Shown here: one piece after another, positions 11,785-22,140 of the stretch
Position numbering within the stretch: position 1 is the first letter of the stretch
Layout: every line of letters begins with the position of its first letter
NCBI GenBank assembly: GCA_030848705.1
Contig: JAUIZM010000016.1
Span: forward strand, 1,612,001-1,676,000
Length of the DNA stretch: 64,000 bases
Reading direction: 5' to 3'
Source: Heracleum sosnowskyi
Taxonomy: Eukaryota; Streptophyta; Magnoliopsida; Apiales; Apiaceae
Program-made: the position numbers and the translations under genes
The notes under the pieces: generated by a model
Databases searched by the model: none
Seen by the model: the letters and a program-made list of their open reading frames with translations, nothing else
What the model was told of the DNA's origin: nothing

Positions 11785-12067
11785 CTCTATAAATTAAAAT
11801 AAAAATGAAAAACAACGTAAAAGTACCTAGATCGAAAATAATACTGTGGAATTCATGGTTTGGGGCTTCTGAATACTTTCTTAGAGAGCTCCAGGTAGAT
11901 GGAAAGCAATATTGTGTCCAGGTAGAGTCTCTAGTTTATTTTCATTGAAGGTGCATTTCTATGTCTTGGTGCTTTAGTTTTCCGCTGGGGTGGCCATGAT
12001 TTTATATCTTATGGATGTCAACTTCGATTCATGTGATGATTGTTATTTACTCAGATTTTCATTTCCT

Positions 12068-12235
12068 TCTCAGGAATCTGAAGACTTTGAAGAAAGTAGC
12101 AATGGCTAAAATAACAACAAAACTGAACACATGCAAGAAACTGATTGTCCAATCTCCAGTCAGCCTTCTTATTCAGGTGAAAGTTGCACTTCGCTAGATA
12201 GCAAAGTCAGCTATACAAGCAACGGTACAAGTACT
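12068..12235 (+). pseudogene. Possible captured exon, Ser/Glu-rich
   Basis: After TTCTCAG at 12068-12074 a frame reads ESEDFEESSNG, meets a stop, then continues NNNKTEHMQETDCPISSQPS and onward to about 12235. The acidic, Ser-rich composition and the acceptor-like site suggest a captured, mutated exon. I cannot name the gene. It may belong with the fragments right of element B, because B splits this region. Confidence 0.35.
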
Positions 12236-12633
12236 TTTACATTGTTTTTCATTTTCATTTACTCCCATGGGAGCCTTCACTCCCATGGGGGTTCAGTTAC
12301 CTATAAATTGGTGCAGTGTACTTGTATGTGCTTGGGAACTACAGAAGTGTGCTCAGGTTTTTTTATGTAGTGAGATAAAGGACTTTAGTGATGGTGTCTC
12401 TCTTAACTTCAGGTTTTATGTACGTAACTCTTCACCAGAACTTTGAACCATGTTTGTTGTACAATTTGAAGTCAAGACATCCTCAAAGTAGTTGTAGTTC
12501 CAGCAAGATGTAGTGTAATCTAATATTTATCTTTATAGTAAGACAATAATTAATTGACATATATTCATGTTTAATTGTTTATTGGAATTGACATACGGCT
12601 ATTAGGAAGGTATATCTGAAACAATTTGATGTA

Positions 12634-12638
12634 GTGAT
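12634..12638. repeat. Target-site duplication GTGAT, left of element B
   Basis: GTGAT precedes TGTTAATCCC and recurs at 25656-25660 after the other LTR. Confidence 0.92.
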
Positions 12639-13632
12639 TGTTAATCCCAAATGACCTAACAGAATTGTAGAAGGGGGGGGTTGAATACAATTTTGATATT
12701 TCTTTAACTTGAAAATACTTTATAAAATTAAACTGAACTGAATAAATAAAAACACAAGATATAAATAATTCAGTTGGATTGTTTGATGATCCAACTGAAG
12801 TGTTTTTATTGCGGAAATAATCTGTGATACAAATGTACACAGCTGCTCAGTTACAAGGTTGTAGAGAAGAAAAATGCTCTCAAAGATAGCTAATACAAAC
12901 TCTTTGTTTTTCTTCACACAAATAAAGTAACTGCTACACTTGGTTATATAAACCCAAGTTTACAACCCTATTTTTGGCTACACTAATAGTACAATGAGTA
13001 ACCGCCAATAGTTTGCTTTTCATCCCTTTGTCCAGTGGTCCTTGGAGATCCTTGCTTTTGACTTCATGCTTATTATGATCACTCCCAAGAGCCCAATTGG
13101 AAACTGGGATGTTTCCTTATTCCCCATGTCCATTTTAATGGTTTCCAATGCAAAGTACACTTCCACATCTCCTTTTTTGATCTGTCAGGAACCTGTCACT
13201 ATCACTTTGTCAATTGTATAGAAAAGCAATAATGATTCGTTGATGGCATAGAGATGTGTTTCGTTGATAGCTTTATTCTTTGTTTCGTTGATGAGCTTCC
13301 TTGTTTCGTTGATAGAGTAATCTTCATTCCGTTGACATGTCTTCACTTAGGCAAAATTACAAGGCACTAAATATTTACAATTAACCAACCTATTTTGCCT
13401 ATCTAACCATTTAGTCAACATGACTTAGAAAACCTATCTAGTACTCAACAAACTGCATATCAAACTATGAAGTAATGTACAGTGCAATTGCTACATCACT
13501 CATTTCGTTGATGAGCTTCCTGTCAACGAAACACTGCAAAGCATGCTATTTCGTTGACAGTTACAAAATAACTTAATACAAAATCTACTAAGTGTTTTTA
13601 TAATTATCATCAAGAACAACATATTCCTAACA
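12639..13632 (-). repeat. Element B 3' LTR (994 bp)
   Basis: On the minus strand it starts TGTTAGGAATATGTTG and ends GGGATTAACA. It holds six exact copies of TTTCGTTGA or its complement (13280-13345 and 13500-13562) and the conserved hairpin at 12663-12692. The two LTRs differ at about one base. Confidence 0.93.
12663..12692 (-). other. Conserved LTR hairpin, element B (3' LTR copy)
   Basis: AATTGTA ... TACAATT pair as a 7-bp stem around a loop with a run of eight G (C in the RNA). The same structure is at 24686-24715, 30566-30596, 47914-47946 and 56195-56226. Confidence 0.7.
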
Positions 13633-13650
13633 ATCTCCCCCAATTTATGA
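13633..13650 (-). other. Element B polypurine tract
   Basis: The minus strand AAATTGGGGGAGAT abuts the TG start of the 3' LTR, the usual plus-strand primer position. Confidence 0.85.
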
Positions 13651-13819
13651 CTGATAGAATAACAGCCATAAATCAAGAGCCTTGATGATAACAAAAACAC
13701 TCAGGCATATTACACATGATAAAAGTAAAAGTTGTATTGAGCTTCATAAAGTTTTTAGAAATAATGCAAGACTTACAAAACTAATGCCCAAATGTGCTCC
13801 TCCAGACTGAGCAAATAAT

Positions 13820-16800
13820 TCATCTTTGTCTTCTTTGGGGCATAGTCTTCTTCCCTCTCCTAGAGTTGTTCTCCTCAATCTGGACCTGTAGCCTTCTGTA
13901 AAAGATCTTCTCTTCTTCATCTTGATCACCAAGCTTGGATTGCATAAACCTTAGAGTTTGATTAGATGCCTTGTCCAGCTGGTCTTCCATCCTGAAGAAC
14001 CTTCTGCAGTTGTCCTTGTCCTTGAATTCCATCATCCAGAAAGGTTGAAGATGGATCTTCTTTCCTGTTGAGGGCACTCTTAGCATTCTGGGAAGAGCCT
14101 CAGGCTTGTTCCAGCTAGCCTTTATTTGACATATTCTGGAGACCACCTCAGACTTGGCTGTTTTGGTGAAGCCAAAGTCTTTCTTCAAGCATCTAAACAC
14201 TGTGAGTAGTGTTTGGTAGTCTTCTCCTAGAATTCTGTAGAGAGGCCAAATTTGTTCTCTACCACCCTTGTATGTGAAAACCAATCTTTCAGGTAGCTTC
14301 TGAGAAGCTGCAATGCCCCTTACTTCCACCAGGTTGTCTAAATCAAGATGCAAGCTGGATTCTTCCCTGATGTCAGCAATGTACATGCAGTCCTCTGGAT
14401 TTGAAGGGGGTTTTTGAGGTTGTGGCTTTCTCACAAATACTGGCTTTGTCTTGACAGCCCTTTGCTTCAATTTCTTCTTTGGATCCATCTCAAAAAGGAA
14501 TTTAGGAAAGTTAGCCTCATCAAACTCAATTGGCTCTTCCTTTGGCTCAATTGGCTGATCATGATAATTAACAAGATGTTTGGGATCACAGGCTAACTTT
14601 AAAGATGGATCAGGAATTGTTGGAGGTACAGAAGAGTCTGATGCAATACTCTGAGAGTCATCATTTTCAAAGGTTATGTTTCTTCTAGCCCTTGCCTTTG
14701 GTTGCCTTGTACTCTTCTTTTCACTCCTTTCCTTTTGGGCTTTTTCTTCTTGCTGTCTTTCTTCTTCATCTAGAGCTTGAGCTACTGCAAGAGCTTGCAT
14801 AGCTGCTCTTTCTGATTCCTCAGCCTTGGCTTCAGCAAAGTTTGGATGACCAGCCCAAACACAGATTTGTTGTCCATTCCTGTAGACAATTGCCCTTTGC
14901 TTCCTTATCTCATGATTATTACTTTCCTTGCTTTTTGTGATGAGAAGTCCAAGTAGTTTGAGCTCATCTGGATAAGGTGCAGGATAGAAAGTCCTTGCTA
15001 TGTTTTTGCCTTTTGGTTTAGCAGGAGACTTGGGAGATAAGCTTCTTTGTAATGTAGCTTCCTCCACATCCCTAATGCATGAAGTTTGTCCTTTCTCCTT
15101 TCTTGGTCCTTGAATGACTCCATGTAGAAGGGGCTCTATAGCATAAGAGCTCTTGAACTGTGGCTCCACTTGTGCAGTCACCATTGCATTTGTTGATGGC
15201 TGATCTGTCTTTGAAGATTCAGTAATTTTCTTGAACCTTGCTTCTATGTTGGACCAATGATCTTTGATCTGTGCTGCAAGTTGTATCCTCATAGAAGCTT
15301 CCTGAATCAAGTCAATGCTATCCTTATTCTTCTTTCCAAACTCCCCCATTGCTAGTGGCTCCTGTGGCAATGTGATGGTTGGGACCAGCACCTTTGTGAT
15401 TTGAATGGTTAGCTCCTGAGATTTCTCCCCCTTTTTGTTATCATCAAGAGAGACAACTGGGAGTCCTTGAGCTGCCACTAGCTGGGCCAAAAGTTGAGTC
15501 TGCTTCTCCTGTTCCTTTTGCATTTGAGATAAAGTAGCTTCCACCTTGTCCACTCTAGAAGAGAGAGTCTTCAAGGAGGTAGCCACTTCAGGTTCCTTAG
15601 AGAGAAACCTGTTCATTTTGGACATAGTGAGAAGAGGGAGCTTTTCATCCATCATCCTGTAGTTAGCATCCCTGAAATTGCTAATAGAGTCCTTGATTTC
15701 TGTAGCCTCAATCCTTGTCTGCATCATTTGTAGCCTTTGAATTTCCAGAGAATCCATGATGGCCTTGTAGAATTTCTTGTCTCTTGCATTTGCAGACTCA
15801 TGAGCTAAGTAGGCTTCATTGTACTGCCTGGAGATAGCAGCATCTAGAGTGGCTCTACCATGCATACCTTGAGAAAGCCAGCCTGGTGTAGGAGGCACCA
15901 CAGAAGTCCCAGTCTGTGAAGTGGTGGCCACCTGTAGATTATCACCATAGCTGTCCTCAGCATCAGAAAACTCAAATTCTCCACTTGCGGCAGCTCCTGA
16001 AGGTAGATTGGTCAGGGCATCCTTTGCTCTTTGCATTGATGCAGTTGTATGAATTAGATTTAGTGACCTTTCTGCCTCCACATTGCCCTGCTGAGCCATA
16101 ATTTGATAGGCTGGCACAGGATGAGTAAAGGTCTCAGGATCCAGGGAAATACTATCCAGAGTTTGTTGATAAACCTCTTGGAAAGTAGGTTCCCTTTCTC
16201 CCTCACTGACCTCCATTAACTCATTAGCAATGGCTGCTTCCATCCTTATTTCTCCTGTAGTCCCTTCTCTCTCTCCACTCTGTTCTTGCATCATGGGCTC
16301 CCCATGGCTCACACCTCTCACACCCTCACCTTCACCTTCTAAGGTGGAACTCTCAATCTCTCCTTTTGCCTGGCTGGAAGAAATAGCCAGCCTCTCACTC
16401 ACATTCTCTCCTTTTGCCTGGCTGCAAGCCAGCCTCTCAGTTTCACTCCCTCTCAGTCCTAGAAGTGTCTCAACTACCACTAGATCATCTGCACTAGTTG
16501 TGGGAACAACTTGATTTTCAATTAAAGGTGCAGAGTGAACTATCAACGGAATGGTAGTTTGAACTGTCAACGGTATGGATACCGTTGATGGAGAAACACT
16601 TGTCAACGAAATAGACTGTTTCGTTGATGAAGTCAAGAAAGCACTTTGAGAATGAGAAATTACAGTAGAGTCTGTGGTGATTGATTTTAAAGAATGGTCC
16701 ACAGATCCCCTTGCAACTTCAGGAAAAATTGGTTGATGGCCCAACAAATCACTTAACAAGTGATGGCCACCAGCTTCAGAGTGGGGCTTCTCCAAGATTA

Positions 16801-18253
16801 GAGTTGGAGAATCAGGAATAGATGTATGGATCATGTCCACATCTAAAGATTGAGTTGGTGAATTGGATGGAGATAATTCAAGATTGATGTTTAGAGAATG
16901 GGACTGTAACCCCAGAGTAATGATAGGGGTTACATCAAACTGAATTTGAGAAACTGGAAGTGTTGCTTCCAGTGTGTGTGCACCCTGTGTACCCTTGGAC
17001 TTTTGCTTCACTCTCCTTTGGTATTGGGAAAATGTAGACTTTGGGCTTGAAGTGTCCCTTACCCTCTTGGACTGTGCTCTTGGTGGAGAGCTTGTTTCAA
17101 TAATCACATCCTTTTGGGAGGATGCAATTAGACTTGTGTTTAAATCCATTTTACTCATTGTGCCTTGTTGGGAAGACACAATGGGGCTTGGCTGGTACAC
17201 ACTAACCTGTCCTTCCTTATCCTTGGGGTTTCTTTGATGTTCACCCCTTCCCTCACCTCTTACAACTCCAGACTCACTCCCCTTAGGTTGTGTGGTAGTT
17301 TTTACAACAGGTGCCTTTTGAGAAGCACCTGAGGTTGGCTTGAAGGATTTCTTTGATTTAGGTTTTGTTGCTAGGGTAGGAGCCTGTTGGGTCACAGCTA
17401 CAGACTCCATAGCAACATTGGAAGGTAAAACAGTAGAGGAGTTAGCTGCACTAACAGGGATAGTAGTAGTTACCTCAATGATTGGCAGATACACCACTGG
17501 AACATCACCATTGTGGTTCAGCCTCAGTATGTCTGTCAATACTCTCTTTTCTTGCACAAAGCACTCAAACCTGGCATTAGGGTTAGAGATAACTAATGGT
17601 GCTGGACTAACATGGTTAGCCAACATCATCAGAAACCTAGCATAATAGATATTTTTCTTCCTATTTGCTTTGTCACCCAACTTAGCACCAATTTCATACA
17701 TAAGTTGGGTGCTAAAGTTGTGATATCTATCATTTAGAAGCATGGTTAGGAGAATTAACATAGAGTTAGTTAATGCATCAAAATTACTAATCTTTCCAGA
17801 AAAGACCTTAATGAATGCATCAGCTAAATAACTGTATTCCCTAACCAAACCTCTCCTAATTATTCTACCCAGATTATCAGTAGGCAAAGAGTAGTTTATA
17901 GAATTTAACATGGTAGTTATTTCAGTGTTAGTAGGCAAAGCATCACAGTTATTATCAGGAATATGTAAACATGCTTGCAAAACATCAGAATTAACTATGT
18001 ACTCATTACCTTGAAGAGTGAATTGTAGTGTGCAGTTTGTTCCACTATACTCACATGAAGTCCAAATCTCCTCGATTATCTCATTGTAGAGTGGTGTAGA
18101 GTGAAACATTGCATAGCTCAACTTGCAATTCTTCATGAAATCCATCATTTTGAAGAACAGACTGTTCGGGTTTTCCTTGACAACAAAAGGGATGGAGTTG
18201 TTCTTCTCATAGATGAACCCTCCAGCAGACATTAGCTTGACTATGGGTGCCAT
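13820..18253 (-). CDS. Element B third ORF (envelope-position protein), 1477 aa
   Basis: One uninterrupted ORF starts MAPIVKLMSAGGFIYEK. Residues 20-240 form the most conserved part, related to A's and C's third ORFs and to the plant-transposon-associated domain (for example IYYARFLMMLANHVS). Residues 290-830 are low-complexity Ser/Thr/Pro/Glu with duplicated SQAKGE blocks. Residues 900-960 form a coiled coil (LSSRVDKVEATLSQMQ). A Glu/Ala-rich helix lies near 1170, and the basic C-terminus has a heptad-like region. I see no signal peptide or membrane span, so a fusion protein is not supported. SIRE elements are known to carry an ORF here, once called env-like. Role unknown; nuclear or structural functions fit better. 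Confidence 0.85.
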   Translation of the reverse strand: MAPIVKLMSAGGFIYEKNNSIPFVVKENPNSLFFKMMDFMKNCKLSYAMFHSTPLYNEIIEEIWTSCEYSGTNCTLQFTLQGNEYIVNSDVLQACLHIPDNNCDALPTNTEITTMLNSINYSLPTDNLGRIIRRGLVREYSYLADAFIKVFSGKISNFDALTNSMLILLTMLLNDRYHNFSTQLMYEIGAKLGDKANRKKNIYYARFLMMLANHVSPAPLVISNPNARFECFVQEKRVLTDILRLNHNGDVPVVYLPIIEVTTTIPVSAANSSTVLPSNVAMESVAVTQQAPTLATKPKSKKSFKPTSGASQKAPVVKTTTQPKGSESGVVRGEGRGEHQRNPKDKEGQVSVYQPSPIVSSQQGTMSKMDLNTSLIASSQKDVIIETSSPPRAQSKRVRDTSSPKSTFSQYQRRVKQKSKGTQGAHTLEATLPVSQIQFDVTPIITLGLQSHSLNINLELSPSNSPTQSLDVDMIHTSIPDSPTLILEKPHSEAGGHHLLSDLLGHQPIFPEVARGSVDHSLKSITTDSTVISHSQSAFLTSSTKQSISLTSVSPSTVSIPLTVQTTIPLIVHSAPLIENQVVPTTSADDLVVVETLLGLRGSETERLACSQAKGENVSERLAISSSQAKGEIESSTLEGEGEGVRGVSHGEPMMQEQSGEREGTTGEIRMEAAIANELMEVSEGEREPTFQEVYQQTLDSISLDPETFTHPVPAYQIMAQQGNVEAERSLNLIHTTASMQRAKDALTNLPSGAAASGEFEFSDAEDSYGDNLQVATTSQTGTSVVPPTPGWLSQGMHGRATLDAAISRQYNEAYLAHESANARDKKFYKAIMDSLEIQRLQMMQTRIEATEIKDSISNFRDANYRMMDEKLPLLTMSKMNRFLSKEPEVATSLKTLSSRVDKVEATLSQMQKEQEKQTQLLAQLVAAQGLPVVSLDDNKKGEKSQELTIQITKVLVPTITLPQEPLAMGEFGKKNKDSIDLIQEASMRIQLAAQIKDHWSNIEARFKKITESSKTDQPSTNAMVTAQVEPQFKSSYAIEPLLHGVIQGPRKEKGQTSCIRDVEEATLQRSLSPKSPAKPKGKNIARTFYPAPYPDELKLLGLLITKSKESNNHEIRKQRAIVYRNGQQICVWAGHPNFAEAKAEESERAAMQALAVAQALDEEERQQEEKAQKERSEKKSTRQPKARARRNITFENDDSQSIASDSSVPPTIPDPSLKLACDPKHLVNYHDQPIEPKEEPIEFDEANFPKFLFEMDPKKKLKQRAVKTKPVFVRKPQPQKPPSNPEDCMYIADIREESSLHLDLDNLVEVRGIAASQKLPERLVFTYKGGREQIWPLYRILGEDYQTLLTVFRCLKKDFGFTKTAKSEVVSRICQIKASWNKPEALPRMLRVPSTGKKIHLQPFWMMEFKDKDNCRRFFRMEDQLDKASNQTLRFMQSKLGDQDEEEKIFYRRLQVQIEENNSRRGKKTMPQRRQR

Positions 18254-18796
18254 TGTTGATTAAAGGAAAGCTTCGAACTGAATTGATTGATAGAGAGAAG
18301 AAGAGAGAAAAAGCCTTTGAAATTTTTGAGAACAGGTAAAAAGAAATAATAAAACTAAAATTTCTTAAATACTCCCCCAAAAATTCTCAGAAAATGAATC
18401 CAATAATAAATGTAAATTACTGGATTGGCTTAAAAATATAACCGTTACTCTTAAAGTATTACCATGATTTATACTTACAGGGGTGTATGCATAGATCGTG
18501 GTAAAAGACGTGTCACATTTCAACGGTTCAGATAAAAAGCGCTAAATCAACGAATCAGGATTGGGCGGTTAAAGTCCCGTCTTATTTCGTTGATAAAGCT
18601 GCGTTTCGTTGATATAAAAGAGCTATCAACGAAACACCCAGAAAACTGCTAAGACTGTCAACGAAATGGTGCATTCCGTTGGCATAGTAATTTTGACTTA
18701 GACAAAATTTTACCTTTTCCTGAGAAAATTTATTCACAGAAAAAAAACATAGCAAATTTCTGGCTGCATTATGACTTGCAAATATCTCAAAAATAA
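18254..18796 (-). other. Element B pol to third-ORF spacer with word cluster
   Basis: This non-coding stretch of 543 bp contains four exact copies of TTTCGTTGA or its complement (18592-18668) plus variants (TTTCAACGG, ATCAACGAA, TTCCGTTGG). No ORF was found. It would be the leader if the third ORF is made from a subgenomic or spliced RNA. Confidence 0.65.
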
Positions 18797-21700
18797 TTAA
18801 GAGAAATTTAGCATACCTAGCTCACTTACTAATCTTGAGAATGTTGATTCATCAAGTGGCTTGGTAAAGATGTCTGCAAGTTGTTGTTCACTTGGAACAA
18901 AATGTAACTCCACAGTACCATTCATAACATGTTCTCTAATGAAATGGTACTTGATGTCAATGTGCTTGGTTCTTGAATGCTGCACTGGATTCTCAGTAAT
19001 GGCAATGGCACTAGTGTTGTCACAGAAAATAGGAATTTTCTCAACTCTTAATCCATAATCAAGTAGTTGATTTTTCATCCATAAAATCTGTGCACAACAA
19101 CTTCCAGCTGCAATATACTCAGCCTCAGCTGTGGAGGTGGAAACTGAGTTTTGTTTCTTGCTGAACCATGACACAAGCTTGTTTCCTAAGAATTGACAGG
19201 TGCCTGTTGTGCTTTTCCTGTCAATTTTACATCCTGCATAATCTGCATCTGAATAACCAATTAGTTCAAAACCAGATTCTCTAGGATACCAAATGCCAAG
19301 GTTTGATGTTCCTTTGAGATATCTGAAAATCCTTTTAATAGCAACTAAATGGGATTCCCTAGGATCAGCCTGAAATCTAGCACATAAACATGTAGCAAAC
19401 ATAATATCAGGTCTACTAGCTGTTAAATATAAAAGTGAGCCAACCATGCCTCTGTAACTTGAAATGTCCACAGATTTTTCCTTAGTATTCAATTCAAGTT
19501 TGGTGGCAGTAGGCATGGGTGTTTTGGCAGGAGAGCATTCCATTAAGTTAAACTTCTTCAATAAATCAAAAATATATTTTGTTTGACTAATGAAAATGCC
19601 TTCATTAACTTGCTTTACTTGAAGACCAAGAAAGTAAGTTAATTCTCCCATCATGCTCATTTCATACTTACTTTGCATAAGCTTGGCAAACTTTTGACAA
19701 AGTTTTTCATCTGTAGACCCAAAAATTATGTCATCTACATAAATTTGAACAAGTATTGTAGAGCCATTCACAATCCTATGAAAAAGGGTATTATCTACAG
19801 TACCTCTAGTGAAGTGATTCTCAAGAAGGAACTGTGAAAGTGTGTCATACCAGGCTCTAGGTGCTTGTTTCAAACCATAGAGTGCTTTGAGGAGAAAGTA
19901 CACATACTCTGGAAAATCATCATCTTCAAAACCAGGAGGTTGACTCACATACACCTCCTCTTCCAGTTCCCCATTTAGAAAAGCACTCTTAACATCCATT
20001 TGATAGACCTTGAAATTGGCATGGGCTGCATAGGCTAGGAAAATCCTTATTGCTTCTAGTCTTGCAACAGGAGCAAAGGTTTCATCATAATCGATTCCTT
20101 CTTCCTGTGAATAGCCTTTTGCAACCAATCTAGCTTTATTCCTTGTGACTATGCCATTTTCATCCATCTTGTTTCTGAACACCCATTTTGTGCCTATGAC
20201 ACTCCTGTCCTTAGGCTTGGGCACCAGCTTCCATACATTGTTCCTTTCAAATTGGTTTAGCTCTTCTTGCATAGCCAAAACCCAATCTGGATCTAGAAGT
20301 GCATCCTCAACTTTCTTTGGCTCATCTTGAGACAGAAAGCTGCTATATAGACATTCTTCTTGAGTTGCTCTTCTAGTTTGGACTTTTGAAGAAACATCAC
20401 CTATAATGAGTTCAAAGGGATGATCTTTAGTCCATTTTCTTGAGGGAGGTAGATTTGCTCTAGACGAGGTAGCTTCATGATCATGATTGCCTTGATTGGA
20501 CATTTGTCCTTGAGAAACTCCCCCTGAGTTTGTTGTCCCTAAATGATCACTTCTAGAACCATTTCTATGACTGTCAACGGTATGACCATTTTGGTTGTCA
20601 ACGAAACGCTCATTTTGACTGTCAACGAAATGATCATTTGGTCTACTAGCAGCTATTCTTTTCAATCTTAATGCAGCAACTTCATCTTCACTGCTGCTTT
20701 CATCTGTGCTAGATACAACAACTTTAGGCTGTTTCTCAGTAGCCTTATCATGATTCACTTGTTCTCCTTCCTCATTCTCAAAAGAGAGACTTTCATGGAA
20801 ACCTTCATCACAGAGACCTTGTATTTTGAGATCATCAAAAACAACATGTACAGATTCCATAACAATGTTGATTCTGAGATTAAAGACTCTGTAAGCTTTC
20901 CCTGCTGCATATCCCACAAATATTGCTTCATCTGCCTTTGCTTCAAATTTCCCCAAATGCTCAGCTTGATTTCTCAGAACAAAGCACTTGCATCCAAAGA
21001 CATGAAGAAAATCTAATAGTGGCTTCTTTCTTTTGAGTAACTGATAAGGGGTCATTCCTTTGGCCTGATTAATCAAAGAAATATTCTGAGTGAAGCAAGC
21101 TGTGTTAACTGCCTCAGCCCAAAAATAAGTTGGTAACTTTGATTCATCTAGCATTGTCCTTGCAGCTTCAATAAGTGTTCTGTTTTTCCTTTCAACTACA
21201 CCATTTTGCTGTGGTGTTCTTGCTGCTGAAAACTCATGCAAAATACCATTTTCTTCACAGAACACCTTCATGCTTGAATTCTTGAATTCTGTCCCATTGT
21301 CACTCCTAATCCTTCTTACTTTGAAATCAGGATGATTGCTTACCATCTTGATGTGATTGATAATGATTTCACTTGCCTCATCTTTAGAGTGCAAAAAGAA
21401 AGTCCATGTAAATCTAGAAAAATCATCAACAATCACAAGACAGTATTTCTTCTTTGAAATAGACATAACATTTACAGGGCCAAACAAATCCATATGAAGT
21501 AACTCAAGCTGATGAACAATTGATGACTCTGTCTTGCTTTTGAATGATGCCTTCTTTTGTTTCCCTTTTTGACAGGCATCACACAAACCATCCTTGGAAA
21601 ACTCCACCTGTGGAATTCCTCTAGCAAGATCTTTCCTCACCAAATCATTCATAACCTTGAAATTCAGATGAGATAATTTCTTGTGCCATAGCCAACTTTC

Positions 21701-22103
21701 ATCCTTGCTTGCTTTGCTGAAAAGACAAGTGATGGTGTCTGAACTTGTGCTACTAAAGTCAGCAATGTACACATTCCCTCTTCTGAATCCAGTCATTACC
21801 ACATTGTTGTTTCCTCCTTTAGAAACAACACAGGCTTCTTTTGAAAAAGTAACTAAAAATCCTTTGTCACAGAGTTGACTGATACTAAGCAAATTGTGCT
21901 TAAGACCATCCACCAATGCAACCTCATCTATGATGACATTCTCTTTTGAAATCAAGCCATATCCCTTTGTGTAGCCTTTGCTGTCATCTCCAAAAGCAAT
22001 ACAAGGGCCAGCTCTTTCCTGAAACTCTGTGAGCAGGGCAGAATCACCAGTCATGTGTCTTGAACAACCACTATCCAAGTACCAAAGATTCCTTTTGTCT
22101 CCC
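18797..22103 (-). CDS. pol: Element B pol: protease, integrase, reverse transcriptase, RNase H
   Basis: The 1115-codon open frame starts nominally at 22144, but homology begins at the Gly codon at 22102. Order: protease [15 protein letters not shown] (about residue 20), integrase HHCC zinc finger (about 150-195), integrase core [16 protein letters not shown] and [10 protein letters not shown] (D, D, E at about 217, 281, 317), variable linker (about 470-590), RT with YVDDIIFGS near 802, and RNase H with YSDADYAGC and [13 protein letters not shown]. All catalytic motifs are present with no stop. It is out of frame with gag, so expression needs splicing or a frameshift. It works in the cytoplasmic particle and then in the nucleus for integration. 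Confidence 0.93.
20575..20637 (-). repeat. Family-B word inside the pol integrase-RT linker
   Basis: GTCAACGGTATG, GTCAACGAAACG and GTCAACGAAATG are spaced about 25 bp apart inside the coding sequence. They produce a small peptide repeat (HFVDSQN, RFVDNQN, HTVDSHR). Confidence 0.75.
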
Positions 22104-22140
22104 TGCACACAATAAAACCAAATCAAGTTGATTTTGGTAC
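22103..22140 (-). other. gag/pol junction segment of element B, GT...AG, 38 nt
   Basis: It begins GTACC after a TGG (Trp) codon, contains the gag TGA, has a T-rich run and ends GTGTGCAG directly before GG of pol. Its length is not a multiple of three, yet exact removal puts gag in frame with the protease. Equivalent segments occur at 27878-27913, 45539-45580 and 49164-49194. It is far shorter than ordinary plant introns. Confidence 0.6.

Noticed and set aside
12571..12917. ORFs repeated at 24591-24940
   Set aside because: They are the two LTR copies of element B; the duplicated frames follow from LTR identity.
18500..18690. CRISPR-like or regulatory tandem array from repeated TTTCGTTGA
   Set aside because: The copies are unevenly spaced, occur in both orientations and are spread through a plant retrotransposon; it is treated as a dispersed word instead.
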